Shown: positions 8,555 to 17,314, counted from the first letter of the stretch. The stretch is 48,193 nt of DNA from Candidatus Companilactobacillus pullicola (GCA_019116025.1 DXCM01000025.1:1-48193), one strand, 5' to 3'. The notes: generated by a model not told the origin, from the letters alone. Numbers and translations are program-made.

Positions 8555-9479
8555 AAAGCTAGATCCGCATTGTGAGGAAGTTGCTAATACCTATGACGTT
8601 TATGGCTCTCTTAAACCAGAACCATATTATGATTTTCTATCAGAAAAGATGCAGATACCTCAAAACTATGATGATCTGATTCGATTCTTTATTTGCAAAA
8701 GAATTCTTCCAATCATGTGCAATGAATTAAACCACACAAAATACAATAGTTATCGAATGTGGCCTATGCCTTATATGGACGGAGCTGATGAAGTTGTTTG
8801 TTTGGCTAATAACGAAACAATCTTAACTAAAGATGCTTTCAAAAAGGCAGACTTCTTTGCAGATAATTTATTTCACCCAATGTGTAGCATTCCTGATAAA
8901 CTAGACGAAATTTGGAGCGTATCTTGGCCATATCTTGTTCTGTATAAGAATGTTCAGACGGATAATGCAAAACATCCAGAATATCGAATAATTGCTCGCA
9001 CGAATTATGTTATTTCCTCTGAGGGGAATTATGAATTGACCTTTTCAACAACTGTACAGGACCAATTTCAGTCATGTATTGAACAATTCAAAAGCGAATG
9101 TATTCGATTATCACAAGAGATCTTGACAGATTTCAAAAATACGCCAGTAATGTTGGGTATCAAAAAATATAACGGTTCAATTAGCAATTTTGAAAATGAA
9201 ATTCTTTCTGATATTGATCAAGAGCTTCACAAGCAAGGCTTCCCAATGTATCATGCTTATTTTGATAATACTGTTTACAATGCAACTATAATTCGTGTCT
9301 GTGAAAAACATCCAGATTTTTTGGATGATGGCTTCCATATAATGGATTACTCAGTTGAAGAAAGCAAGAAGAAAAATCGATTTTACTACGTTATGGATAA
9401 TCATCCAGAATTACATTTTCACAAAATAAATGTTGGCAAGCTATTTTTTGATACATTGGATTCAAAAAATGAAAAGTAG
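8544..9479 (+). CDS. Hypothetical protein
   Basis: A 311-residue soluble protein. ATG 8544 follows TCGGAGGAAAAA; longer frames upstream lack a ribosome site and would overlap the previous gene further. It is rich in aromatic and acidic residues with no recognised motif. The ribosome site resembles that of the YopX gene just downstream, which suggests joint expression. Confidence 0.6.
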   Translation: MEFEKLDPHCEEVANTYDVYGSLKPEPYYDFLSEKMQIPQNYDDLIRFFICKRILPIMCNELNHTKYNSYRMWPMPYMDGADEVVCLANNETILTKDAFKKADFFADNLFHPMCSIPDKLDEIWSVSWPYLVLYKNVQTDNAKHPEYRIIARTNYVISSEGNYELTFSTTVQDQFQSCIEQFKSECIRLSQEILTDFKNTPVMLGIKKYNGSISNFENEILSDIDQELHKQGFPMYHAYFDNTVYNATIIRVCEKHPDFLDDGFHIMDYSVEESKKKNRFYYVMDNHPELHFHKINVGKLFFDTLDSKNEK

Positions 9480-9519
9480 GCCATATAAAAAAGAATTTTA
9501 TCGGAGGAAAAGAAATTAA

Positions 9520-9921
9520 ATGGACGAAACTATCATTCCAGATCGGTATAAATACCGAGTTTGGAGCCAAGAAGAACAAAAGTATCTAGATGAAGATGAT
9601 ATCACCATTGAAACTCAAGGTTCGGCTAACAATGTATATGAATTAATGGCTTTTTGCTTAGGTTGTACTAACGAATATCTATTTGAACACTGTACTGGTT
9701 GGCGAGATTGGAAAAACAAACCAATCTACGAAAGAGACATTATTCAAACCACATCTGGAAAATTTCGATTTGTTGTCGAATGGGATGATTCGGATGGCCG
9801 GTTTATGCTCAATGGCCTTGACGGTGTTAATTGGTGGGACTTAAATGCTTCGATTCCTGGATTCATTTCTGGAGGAGTAGAAGTTATTGGCAACACGCAT
9901 GAATACTCGAACAAACAATAA
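9520..9921 (+). CDS. YopX family protein
   Basis: The 133-residue product has the YopX pattern: KYRVWSQEEQKYL at the start, TGWRDWKNKPIYERDII near the middle, VVEWDDSDGRFML, and VEVIGNTHEY at the end. YopX proteins are common in phages and mobile elements of Firmicutes, and their molecular function is unknown. The length is normal for the family. Confidence 0.85.
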   Translation: MDETIIPDRYKYRVWSQEEQKYLDEDDITIETQGSANNVYELMAFCLGCTNEYLFEHCTGWRDWKNKPIYERDIIQTTSGKFRFVVEWDDSDGRFMLNGLDGVNWWDLNASIPGFISGGVEVIGNTHEYSNKQ

Positions 9922-9964
9922 AACATATTGCCAATAATAACGAATTAGGAAAGGAAGCCTAACA

Positions 9965-10247
9965 ATGGCTACAGAAACAACTAAAACTTTGAAATTCGAT
10001 ACAAGCAATCTCGCTAAAAAAAAGGTAACTCAATCATTCCATTCTTAAGCTCATTCAGCTATGCATCGCTTGAAACTGTCAATGATGATTGGAAACCTCA
10101 AGGAGCTTACTACCAAGATGAAAAGTTGCCTGGCGTTCATTTTAATTGGGACGATCGTCATTTAGTTGTAAATGTTGGGCCAGATGCCATCAAGTACATC
10201 GCTGAACACCAAGTCAAAGAGATTGAAGTCGTCTTGAAAAATAAGTA
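9965..10247 (+). pseudogene. Split gene at an A-AAA-AAG slippery run
   Basis: The frame starts at ATG 9965 (AGGAAAGGAAG site), reads MATETTKTLKFDTSNLAKKK, then stops at 10047. A -1 shift at the eight-A run (10015-10022) continues as GNSIIPFLSSFSYASLETVN to TAA 10247, giving about 94 residues. This matches the first 90 residues of the next gene, sharing KFDTS, YAS-ETV, QGAYY, VHF-W-DRHL and YI-EHQV. A_AAA_AAG is a classic -1 frameshift heptamer in the correct phase. It could be a programmed shift, a real indel, or a sequencing error in the run. Confidence 0.6.
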
Positions 10248-10265
10248 AGAAAGGATAGTTCATTG

Positions 10266-11126
10266 ATGATTACAAAAAATACGTACACATTTAAGGTCGA
10301 TACAAGTGACCTTGCAACACAAGATCCTTCTTCACCTAACTTTTTTAGATACCAACATTACACAACCTACGAAACCATTGATGCAGTTTTTAAGATCCAA
10401 GGTGCTTATTATCATAAAGAGAAGGTACCAGATGTCAATTTTGAATTCGGGCCCCAGGATAATCGTCATCTGACCGTGTTCTTTGATACAGATGCTGTTG
10501 AATACATCCGAAAACACCAAGTTCAGCAAGTTGAAGTCGTTTTAGTTCACGATATCGAAAGCATATTAGATCACTTGCAGGAATATAACAAAATGTTTTC
10601 TGAAGATGTTGAATCAACTACTGTTGCAAATTATCAAAATCCTGAAACAAGAAAAGACTACGGTACCCTTTTAGATAACATCCAGGATAGTTACCGTATT
10701 CCTGGACTTCCACTTGGTTACTGCTTAAGGCCTGCTGGACTCTTTGTTATGACCCCAGAGTATATTTCCGATCATAAAATAGAATTTTTCCCCGAAATGT
10801 ATGGATGGGACGAAATTGAAAAAGAATTTCCTGCATTCAAGAAATTCGTGCAAAAAAAGAAAATCGATTATGATGCATTAGCATATTGGAATTATGGCAT
10901 CCAACTCGACTGTAAAGCAATGCAAAACTATTTATCACTAATTCCAATGCTAATGCCAATTTGTATCAAACTTGGCTTAAAGATGTTCTATCGTTCACAC
11001 CAAGTAATTGATCATAAACTGTCAGATGAATTATGTGATCAAATGTTTGCCCAAGACCTTGAAGTGATTAACCGTGTTGCAAATTGGAACGAATTAGAAA
11101 AGGAGGTAGATGACAGTGACTGTTAA
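10266..11126 (+). CDS. Two-domain hypothetical protein
   Basis: A 286-residue protein. Residues 1-95 are the domain encoded by the split gene just upstream. Residues 100-285 are shared with the gene at 13066: DHL-EYNKMF, YRIPGLP-GY, FPAFKK-V--KKI, PICI-LG--M-Y-S and ELSD. It is thus a fusion of two modules that also occur separately nearby. No catalytic motif is recognised. ATG 10266 fits the GAAAGGATAG site. The next gene overlaps its end. Confidence 0.65.
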   Translation: MITKNTYTFKVDTSDLATQDPSSPNFFRYQHYTTYETIDAVFKIQGAYYHKEKVPDVNFEFGPQDNRHLTVFFDTDAVEYIRKHQVQQVEVVLVHDIESILDHLQEYNKMFSEDVESTTVANYQNPETRKDYGTLLDNIQDSYRIPGLPLGYCLRPAGLFVMTPEYISDHKIEFFPEMYGWDEIEKEFPAFKKFVQKKKIDYDALAYWNYGIQLDCKAMQNYLSLIPMLMPICIKLGLKMFYRSHQVIDHKLSDELCDQMFAQDLEVINRVANWNELEKEVDDSDC

Positions 11127-11415
11127 AGATTGTATTCATCAATTCATGCAGTTCGTTGCAAGCCTTTCAACGTTTTCTAAAATTTGTTGGTTGATTAGTT
11201 TAACAGCATTTGTAATTACCATAGCCTGTGTCATTTATGTAGGATGTGCAGCTAATGCAAATTCATCATTAATTAGCAAAATCGTAATCGGAACTCTTAT
11301 TTTGGCAATAATAGCAGAGTTTATTGGAAGCTACCAATTATCGATTTACATTCCGCTTTTAATGGCTTTAGGTTATTGTTTTGTACTATTTTTTATCGGA
11401 CTCGGGTTTATTTAA
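11110..11415 (+). CDS. Membrane protein, hypothetical
   Basis: The product of about 100 residues has three hydrophobic segments (around 22-45, 55-75 and 78-100). AAAAGGAGGT lies upstream; GTG 11116 is better spaced than ATG 11110. It overlaps the end of the preceding gene, so the two are likely coupled. Family unknown. Confidence 0.55.
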   Translation: MTVTVKDCIHQFMQFVASLSTFSKICWLISLTAFVITIACVIYVGCAANANSSLISKIVIGTLILAIIAEFIGSYQLSIYIPLLMALGYCFVLFFIGLGFI

Positions 11416-11472
11416 AAGTTAAATGTAGAAACTCTTGGAGAAGAATTATTGAATTAAGAAAGGAAAAGAACA

Positions 11473-12450
11473 ATGAAAAAAGTTACTAAAAATCTTATCA
11501 AAGTTAGTGGAGTAATCATGGCTAGTTTAACGGTTGGTGAACTTACACAACCAATTTTGGCAAGTTCAACCTCAAATTTACGTACAGAACGTTCTGCTAA
11601 AAAGGTATCAAGTAGTTCAACAAGACAAACACTTGAGGCCGAGGCCCCATATGTTGTGGATTTAGAGCAAAATAATAAAACGCCAAATAGTTCAGTGAGC
11701 TGCAACAATACTGTGTTGTATTACATTACAACTAAAGATAGCGTCTGGTATTATGGATGCCTTAAAAACAATAAATTAGTCATTGTCCCATTTGGAATAA
11801 CAAAACATGATGGTCACGAATGCATTGCTGCTTATTATCAAGGAAAGACTCATTACCGTCGTATTAATACCAAAACAGAAAGTATTGATATGTCAACAGA
11901 AGATACTGATGTTTCTTATGATGCCTTTAAAATCAGTCCTAATTATCAAGTGAAAAAAATTGATGAAAAGTATGCTCGAAATCAGATTCAAAAAAGCCAA
12001 GCTAAAGACCAGGAACAAACTTCACAAAAGGCGGCCAAAGAACAAGCTTCACAAGAAAGTTATGCAGAAACGCTCGCCAAGAAGAAACCGTTATATCAAT
12101 ATTTAAGTCAACATCAAGATCAACAAGTGCAAAAAATTACGGTTGTTCAAGGAAATCCTAACCAAACAGATGCTCTGTATCTTGTAGGTAACCAAGCTCA
12201 AATCACACAAGCTGTTAACGACCTTAATAATTATCATCCAGATAATTCAATCACAATTTTGCCAAATAAGAGTGGCGTTAAGATCTTTAATGATTGCTGG
12301 GAAGCTGTTAATGATCCAAACAAGTTATATCAAAAAGGTGAAAAAATCAGCATTGATCCCCATGTATTGAGTGCTACTAATATGCAAAATCAAATTAAAC
12401 AAAATGAATTTGATACCCAATTTGGAAAGGATGCTCACCACGTTGGATAG
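11473..12450 (+). CDS. Secreted hypothetical protein
   Basis: A 325-residue protein with a signal peptide: a basic start (MKKVTKNLIK), a hydrophobic core to about residue 27 and a likely cut near ILASS. Residues 70-130 form a Tyr-rich strand pattern. Residues 170-205 are a Gln/Lys/Ala-rich helix, followed by a compact domain with KITVVQGNPNQTDALYLVGN. No anchor is seen, so it is probably released or held by partners at the surface. The next gene overlaps its end. Confidence 0.65.
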   Translation: MKKVTKNLIKVSGVIMASLTVGELTQPILASSTSNLRTERSAKKVSSSSTRQTLEAEAPYVVDLEQNNKTPNSSVSCNNTVLYYITTKDSVWYYGCLKNNKLVIVPFGITKHDGHECIAAYYQGKTHYRRINTKTESIDMSTEDTDVSYDAFKISPNYQVKKIDEKYARNQIQKSQAKDQEQTSQKAAKEQASQESYAETLAKKKPLYQYLSQHQDQQVQKITVVQGNPNQTDALYLVGNQAQITQAVNDLNNYHPDNSITILPNKSGVKIFNDCWEAVNDPNKLYQKGEKISIDPHVLSATNMQNQIKQNEFDTQFGKDAHHVG

Positions 12451-13045
12451 ATTAAGGTGCAAGTCAACGAAAAAGGAACAAGAAAAGACAACAGTTTATA
12501 TAAATCGGGACAACTGGCTCAAGTTTCTTAAAGAGCTAAGAAGATTGCTTGAAAAGAAAATGATGACTAATCCTGACTCAGAGTGCATCATCGTTAGACG
12601 AGAAGAACTTAATCAATGTTGGCCAGAAGTGCAAGACAAAGAAAAACATCAATATTACTTTGTGAAGCCGGAGACCATCGCAACTATATTAGATGCTGTG
12701 TTAGGCTTTTCAGTTGTTGCCAATTCTCAAAATGGAGAAAAATTGAAATTTTACGAAAATAAAAAAAGCCATTACGCAACTCTTAAAGAATATCAGAAAC
12801 GGCACATATTGCTTGTTATTCTTTTTATGATAATGGCCACCTTTATGTGTTTAAGTACGACTTTCATGACTATTACAATGATTCTAATTGTGTTTTCGAG
12901 TTTCTCAATAGCTGATGCCATAGTTAAAGATAAATCAAAACTAGAAGAATTAAGAAAAATTAAAAAGGCTATCAAAATGATTCAACCATCTATCGGAAAT
13001 ATCACCAATTTAACAGACCTAAGTGCTGAAGAATGTAATAAGTGA
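12431..13045 (+). CDS. Membrane-associated paralogue of the 15.9 kb protein
   Basis: The product of about 204 residues has an N-terminal cytoplasmic domain, two close hydrophobic segments and a basic C-terminal helix. The soluble part matches the gene at 15861, sharing FLKELRRLLEKK, the NP---C/F-I pattern, CWP/WWP and ILDAVLGFSVV-NS. The start is uncertain: ATG 12431 lies immediately after GGAAAGG, and TTG 12443 is better spaced. It overlaps the secreted-protein gene by about 20 bases. Confidence 0.5.
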   Translation: MLTTLDRLRCKSTKKEQEKTTVYINRDNWLKFLKELRRLLEKKMMTNPDSECIIVRREELNQCWPEVQDKEKHQYYFVKPETIATILDAVLGFSVVANSQNGEKLKFYENKKSHYATLKEYQKRHILLVILFMIMATFMCLSTTFMTITMILIVFSSFSIADAIVKDKSKLEELRKIKKAIKMIQPSIGNITNLTDLSAEECNK

Positions 13046-13065
13046 AATGAGGGAGGTGAATAGTT

Positions 13066-13704
13066 TTGAAACGCTTCTTAATTCCTGATTATACCGATGA
13101 CGATTTGAAACGATTTTTCAGCCCTGAAGATTGTGTAGAGATCCTAAAACATATGGGTTATCGCATTAAAGACAAAGGAGCAAATTCTAAAATGGATAGA
13201 CTATTAGATCATTTACCGGAATACAACAAAATGTTTGTTAACGAGATTAAGCGAATTGTCACTGAAGGAAATCGCAAGTCAAAGAAGAATCAAGAAAATA
13301 TCGCATACACATTTTTAGAAAACTTTTATCGGATCCCAGGCCTTCCATTTGGATACTATCTTGCATCCGATGGGGTTTGCGTTTTTGGCCCGATGTTTCA
13401 AAATGGCCACGTAAAAATCGTTTACAACTCACAAACTACTTGGAATGCTATTGAAGAAAACTTTCCTGCATTCAAGAAATATGTTAGGGAAAAGAAAATC
13501 AATTATTCTTTATTGAAGTACAAGGACAAGGAACAAAACTGCGAGTGGATGCAAAATGAATTTGCACTTGCTCCAATATTGAATCAAATTTGTATCAACA
13601 TTGGATTTACGATGTATTATCAGTCACAACAAGAAACAAATCCTGAATTATCAGATAAAATGGTTAATGAAGATGTTGAAACAATTAATCAATTGTGGAA
13701 CTAA
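13066..13704 (+). CDS. Paralogue of the C-terminal domain at 10.3-11.1 kb
   Basis: A 212-residue protein starting at TTG 13066 after GGGAGGTGA. Residues 42-212 align with residues about 100-285 of the gene at 10266, with YRIPGLPFGYYL, FPAFKKYVREKKI and a C-terminal ELSD-M--EDVE-IN. Its first 40 residues are different from the other protein's N-terminal domain. Function unknown. It ends this operon. Confidence 0.65.
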   Translation: MKRFLIPDYTDDDLKRFFSPEDCVEILKHMGYRIKDKGANSKMDRLLDHLPEYNKMFVNEIKRIVTEGNRKSKKNQENIAYTFLENFYRIPGLPFGYYLASDGVCVFGPMFQNGHVKIVYNSQTTWNAIEENFPAFKKYVREKKINYSLLKYKDKEQNCEWMQNEFALAPILNQICINIGFTMYYQSQQETNPELSDKMVNEDVETINQLWN

Positions 13705-13911
13705 TCCTTATAAGTGTCAATTATTTGATAAGTGAATTGAGTTAATGCTTAAATAATTCCGGATAGTGACAAATAATATGCTTTGGCGTACACTAAAAAG
13801 GTAAAAGTTTGTTGTCTTTTCATAATTAAATTTACTTGTCCGGTGCCTCACGACCGTTAACGGTGAACTAAATAATTTCAGTTGGCCACAACTGTAAATG
13901 TGGTGGAGAAG

Positions 13912-13933
13912 GGATGCAGCTGCATCCTTTTTT
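13912..13933 (+). terminator. GGATGCA-type terminator
   Basis: GGATGCAGCTGCATCC is a perfect palindrome followed by a T-run. It probably ends transcription of the first long operon. Confidence 0.65.
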
Positions 13934-14015
13934 AATACAATTGAAAATGTCCGAAGAAAGAGGGTAGTTACCAAGTAAATAAAAAAGATTTTCAAAGTAC
14001 GGTTGATGATTATTA

Positions 14016-14064
14016 GGTCTCATGTACATTGCCTCAATAGAGACGAGCAATAACCACCTTTCAC
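14016..14064 (-). pseudogene. Leader remnant of a type I-like peptide RNA
   Basis: On the minus strand the leader GTGAAAGGTGGTTATTGCTC and the following TATTGAGGCAATGTACATGAG match the 5' leader of the cassette at 28.6-28.7 kb. The peptide reading frame and the TTGATA/TATAAT promoter are gone. It marks a lost cassette. Confidence 0.6.
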
Positions 14065-14101
14065 TAAAAGTTAAAAATAATTAATTAAGGGGATTATTTT
14101 A

Positions 14102-14929
14102 TTGAATAAAGAAAATATAATACATCGGATTAAAAATTATATAGGGAAACCTAAAAAGCTAATTATATTAATTATATTAATTATAACTATAGTTATAGCT
14201 TTTATATATCGAGATTTCTTAAAAGAATGGCAAGGCCTGCTAGGTGCATTGATTACGGGAATAATAGCAATTGCCGTTGTATTTATTCAGAAAGATATAG
14301 ACAGACAGAGAATCAAAGAAGAATATCGTCCAATTTTAATTGTAGCTAATACTGAAACGAATATTCCCCCAAATGCTGATTATACATGCAGAGAAGATCT
14401 TTACTTAAGACTACTTAAAAGAGGAGAAAGCCCCTCTACTATAAGGTTCATAAGAATAAGAAATATTTCTAAAAATAAAGCAATCCTTATGCGTGTAAAG
14501 ATTAAATATTCTGAAAGTCGTTCTGAATGTTCATACTTTGAAGTATTAGACTCAAATAAAGAAATCTTTATCATGCAATCGCAAAATAAGATAGAAAGTC
14601 AATTAATTCAAATTGAAGAATTGAGAAAGGAAGCGTTGCAAAAAGCAAATTTTAATACCGATGAAGCTATAAAAAAGATACAATGTCAACAACGCCTTGA
14701 AAAAAATAAAGGAAAAGAAAAACCAGAAAGCATAAAAAAAATAGACATATATTTAACTAGCGAACAAAATGAAAAGCTTCACTATGTATTTCTTCCTCTG
14801 AATGAGGACTGGAATGATCCTGGCAGAGAAAAGAGAAATCTTTTTTACTTCAAACTAGACAATGTTAATACTGAAGACTATGAATTCAAAAAAGCTCCTA
14901 GTGCTATTTATAAATGGAAAGAAACTTGA
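14102..14929 (+). CDS. Membrane-anchored hypothetical protein
   Basis: A 275-residue protein starting at TTG 14102 after AAGGGG. Two hydrophobic segments near the N-terminus (about 18-35 and 42-62) are followed by a large charged domain with RPILIVAN and a strand-rich pattern, then a Lys/Glu-rich helix. Its base composition is clearly more AT-rich than the preceding operon (many ATA and AAA codons), suggesting separate acquisition. Family not recognised. Confidence 0.6.
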   Translation: MNKENIIHRIKNYIGKPKKLIILIILIITIVIAFIYRDFLKEWQGLLGALITGIIAIAVVFIQKDIDRQRIKEEYRPILIVANTETNIPPNADYTCREDLYLRLLKRGESPSTIRFIRIRNISKNKAILMRVKIKYSESRSECSYFEVLDSNKEIFIMQSQNKIESQLIQIEELRKEALQKANFNTDEAIKKIQCQQRLEKNKGKEKPESIKKIDIYLTSEQNEKLHYVFLPLNEDWNDPGREKRNLFYFKLDNVNTEDYEFKKAPSAIYKWKET

Positions 14930-15052
14930 TTAAAAATTAAAAAAGTATATTTTAAAGGTATAATAGTTTGATAATTTTATGAACACTAATTTTCATTATG
15001 GGTATTTTGTTTTAAAAGACTCATCTTTAATCTTAAAATGTGATAGTTTGAA

Positions 15053-15085
15053 AATAAGGATGCGATAGCATCCTTATTTTTTTAA
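15053..15085 (+). terminator. GGATGC-type terminator
   Basis: Hairpin AATAAGGATGC-GATA-GCATCCTTATT is followed by a T-run. Confidence 0.7.
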
Positions 15086-15260
15086 CCTCAAAAGCAAAAA
15101 ATAAACAAATCAAAGAATCATACTCGATTGGCTTAAAAGAGATAACAAAATATGATTAAAGATTGTAATACTACAAAGATCAGCATGACATAATTTCTAT
15201 TATTTAGTCGATAACTAATTGTAATAATTTTATGATTTTTAAACAAATTAACATTAGATA

Positions 15261-15275
15261 TGCTATTATAACAGT
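15261..15275 (+). promoter_or_regulatory. Extended -10 promoter of the 15.4-16.8 kb operon
   Basis: TGCTATTATAACAGT is identical to the box at 753-767 and stands at the same place in the duplicated intergenic module. Confidence 0.6.
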
Positions 15276-15380
15276 AATAATTAATGATAAAAGTTACGCA
15301 AAAATTTCAATCTGTATCTTATGATGGACCAGATGCCTATGTAGAGTCATTAAATCTAGAGATACACAGTAAGGAGAGAC

Positions 15381-15659
15381 ATGCAGATGAATAAACAAGA
15401 ACTAATTAAAATATTTAAAGGTGGATTGGCGTATGGCAGAGGTTATAAAACTGTAGAGTTACTTTTAGACAAAAAGAATACCCAAGACAATAAATTATAC
15501 TTGCAAGCATACGATGCAAACCTGATGGGATTACCGTCAGTGTCAGGATGGAGTGCGGATGCGAAAAATAAACTAAATGATGAAGTTTGTAGACAAACTA
15601 AAGACTATAACATTGATATCTATGTTGATGATGTACTAATTAAGCAAAGAAAGGATTAA
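15381..15659 (+). CDS. Hypothetical protein
   Basis: A 92-residue soluble protein, with AAGGAGA just before ATG 15381 (a second ATG two codons later is possible). It contains a mixed alpha/beta-like sequence ending NIDIYVDDVLIKQRK. No family is recognised. It is the first gene after the copy-2 promoter. Confidence 0.55.
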   Translation: MQMNKQELIKIFKGGLAYGRGYKTVELLLDKKNTQDNKLYLQAYDANLMGLPSVSGWSADAKNKLNDEVCRQTKDYNIDIYVDDVLIKQRKD

Positions 15660-15663
15660 AGCA

Positions 15664-15842
15664 ATGGATGAACTTTAGGCAACTTAGCTGCTGCAACTTT
15701 GGTTGGTTCAATTCTGATAGGATTAGATTTTTGGTTACATATTCCAATTTTAATTTCAATTATATTGTTTAGCACAATCTTATTAGTATTTCTTTTAATA
15801 CTTATTTTTGTTGAAAAAAGGAAAGGACAAAACAGGAAATAA
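15664..15842 (+). pseudogene. Frameshifted small membrane protein gene
   Basis: From ATG 15664 (AAAGGA site) the frame stops after four codons (MDEL). One missing base near 15675 would restore a frame of about 58 residues reading LGNLAAATLVGSILIGL and a second hydrophobic segment LFSTILLVFLLILIFV, ending in a basic tail. This is a two-segment membrane protein gene broken by one indel, or a sequence error. Confidence 0.5.
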
Positions 15843-15860
15843 AAAAGGAGTCCATTAAAA

Positions 15861-16415
15861 ATGAAGTTTTATAAAGAAATTAAACAAAAGCGTAAAAAAC
15901 TAAATGATGGTACTTTTTCATTATCTAATATACAGCCGATCGATAATCTGGATTACTGGAATAATTTTGTCGCAAAATTCAAAGAACTGATTAATCAAAA
16001 AGTAGAAAGTAATCCACAGGAAGATTCCTTTTTCATAGCAGATAGCAAATTAAAAGGGTGGTGGCCAAAAGATAAAGACGGCAAAATGATGGATCCTGAA
16101 ATCGTTAGTCAATTATTAGATATGGTTCTAGGAATACGTATCGTAAGAAGCTGTTACAATGATAAGTTCTATATTGACGTATCAGAGCACAGTAATTATC
16201 AAGATAAAAAACATGACTTATTTGACTGGCTAACTGTAGTCTGCTTTTCTATTATAGTTTTAATTACCAATTCAAATTCATTACCTGCATTCGTTATAGC
16301 GGCAATTTTGGGGGGTATCTTTAGTGTGCTGACCTTTAACATGTTTAAGAAAGAAATACTTAAGTTTAGATATCTCAGGAAATTAAGAAAGAAAGTTTTG
16401 GTGAAAAATGAATAA
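15861..16415 (+). CDS. Membrane-associated paralogue of the 12.4 kb protein
   Basis: A 184-residue protein with a soluble N-terminal domain (residues 25-118) and two hydrophobic segments (about 120-155), then a basic helix. The soluble part matches the protein at 12431, including the WWP motif and LLDMVLGIRIV. AAAGGAG precedes the ATG. It overlaps the next gene by 8 bases. Function unknown. Confidence 0.6.
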   Translation: MKFYKEIKQKRKKLNDGTFSLSNIQPIDNLDYWNNFVAKFKELINQKVESNPQEDSFFIADSKLKGWWPKDKDGKMMDPEIVSQLLDMVLGIRIVRSCYNDKFYIDVSEHSNYQDKKHDLFDWLTVVCFSIIVLITNSNSLPAFVIAAILGGIFSVLTFNMFKKEILKFRYLRKLRKKVLVKNE

Positions 16416-16767
16416 TTGTATGGATGCTATGGCTTTAAAATTCATGATATTTCCATGTATTATATCCTTCTTTTCAATAATATTGAATTTAATACGTTTG
16501 TTTGTTTCAAAAAAACATGGAGTTGAAAATAAAACGTTTAAAAAGATAACGGAAACATTAATGGGAATATCAATGATGATGATACTTTTTACATGTGCTG
16601 CTTTACTTATTGATTCTTATACTATGCTCCTAATTGGAATTCGTTCGTTTATCTTTTGGGTGAAATTTGATTGGCCTATCGAATTATTGTTTTTGTGCTC
16701 AGTAATTTATTTAATATATTTAATTTGGAATCCTAAAAACAACTTGGATATAAAAAATAAATCGTAA
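16408..16767 (+). CDS. Membrane protein, hypothetical
   Basis: A 119-residue protein with three hydrophobic segments (about 8-30, 48-75 and 88-110). It starts inside the end of the previous gene (ATGAATAA), so the two membrane proteins are probably co-translated partners. Confidence 0.6.
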   Translation: MNNCMDAMALKFMIFPCIISFFSIILNLIRLFVSKKHGVENKTFKKITETLMGISMMMILFTCAALLIDSYTMLLIGIRSFIFWVKFDWPIELLFLCSVIYLIYLIWNPKNNLDIKNKS

Positions 16768-16894
16768 CTATGTAGAAAATCGAACATCAATTTGAACTCG
16801 ACTCACGTGGTTAAACTGTAGCCTAGAAATACTTTGTTAGCATATCAACGCAAAGCGGTTATTGAGATCTTAAAGAAAAAGGGTAAGTTATAAT

Positions 16895-17017
16895 ATGAAT
16901 GAAAGCAGAATTTTATCCTACAAAGGATATCACGGAACAGTTGATTTTTGCCAAAAAGAATAACATGTCAATTAATGCAAGTGTTAATCAAGCTGTTAAA
17001 CAGTTAGTACAACACTA
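16895..17017 (+). pseudogene. HicB antitoxin remnant
   Basis: The frame from ATG 16895 begins MNESRILSYKGYHGTVDF, matching the intact HicB-like protein at 19161, and stops at a TAA. In the next frame a HicB-type C-terminus follows: IFAKKNNMSINASVNQAVKQ. The middle of the gene has been deleted, joining the two ends out of frame. Confidence 0.65.
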
Positions 17018-17064
17018 GCAAAGAGTTAAATGAATTTGATTTGTTATGATTGTGAATATAACTT

Positions 17065-17092
17065 TAAGGATGCAACTACATCCTTATTTTTT
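17065..17092 (+). terminator. GGATG-type terminator
   Basis: Hairpin TAAGGATG / CATCCTTA with a T-run, a variant of the recurring terminator family. Confidence 0.65.
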
Positions 17093-17314
17093 TATAAAAA
17101 AGTTTTGTAATATATTGTATAACATGATATTATAATGAAGTATTCTAATTAGAAATACATAAGTTGTTTAATAATTATTCATTTAAATATTGTATTAACA
17201 GAGCTTTGGGAAATTTTTAATTAACTTTAAATAAAAAAGAATAAATCCTATTTATGTCTAAATACGCATATAACAATACAATGTATATCAAAAAACGAAA
17301 GGAATGTTAATATT

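Larger units (their letters stand above)
13705..14101. other. Gene-free stretch with terminator and cassette remnant
   Basis: About 400 bases without a gene. It holds an inverted repeat CAGTTG/CAACTG (13879-13894), a GGATGCAGCTGCATCC terminator, a 60-base segment shared with 19099-19160 (upstream of the HicB gene), and the leader of a type I-like peptide RNA on the minus strand. The pieces look joined by recombination. Confidence 0.6.
14930..15380. repeat. Duplicated intergenic module, copy 2
   Basis: About 450 bases without a gene. The part 15053-15310 is homologous to 540-830, including the GGATGC hairpin, CTTAAAAGAGA, TACTACA, TATTTAGTCGATAA and TGCTATTATAACAGT. The first 120 bases are AT-rich with nothing else recognised. 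Confidence 0.6.
16768..17314. other. Gene-poor stretch with HicB remnant, terminator and promoter
   Basis: About 550 bases. A short frame LAYQRKAVIEILKKKGKL ends at 16892 and may be the tail of a lost gene. The HicB remnant follows, then a terminator at 17065-17092. An AT-rich stretch with TTATAAT near 17135 could be the promoter for the twin genes. Confidence 0.5.

Noticed and set aside
13868-14050. 60-codon minus-strand frame as a gene
   Set aside because: It is the decayed leader of a peptide cassette joined to a terminator segment; no promoter remains.
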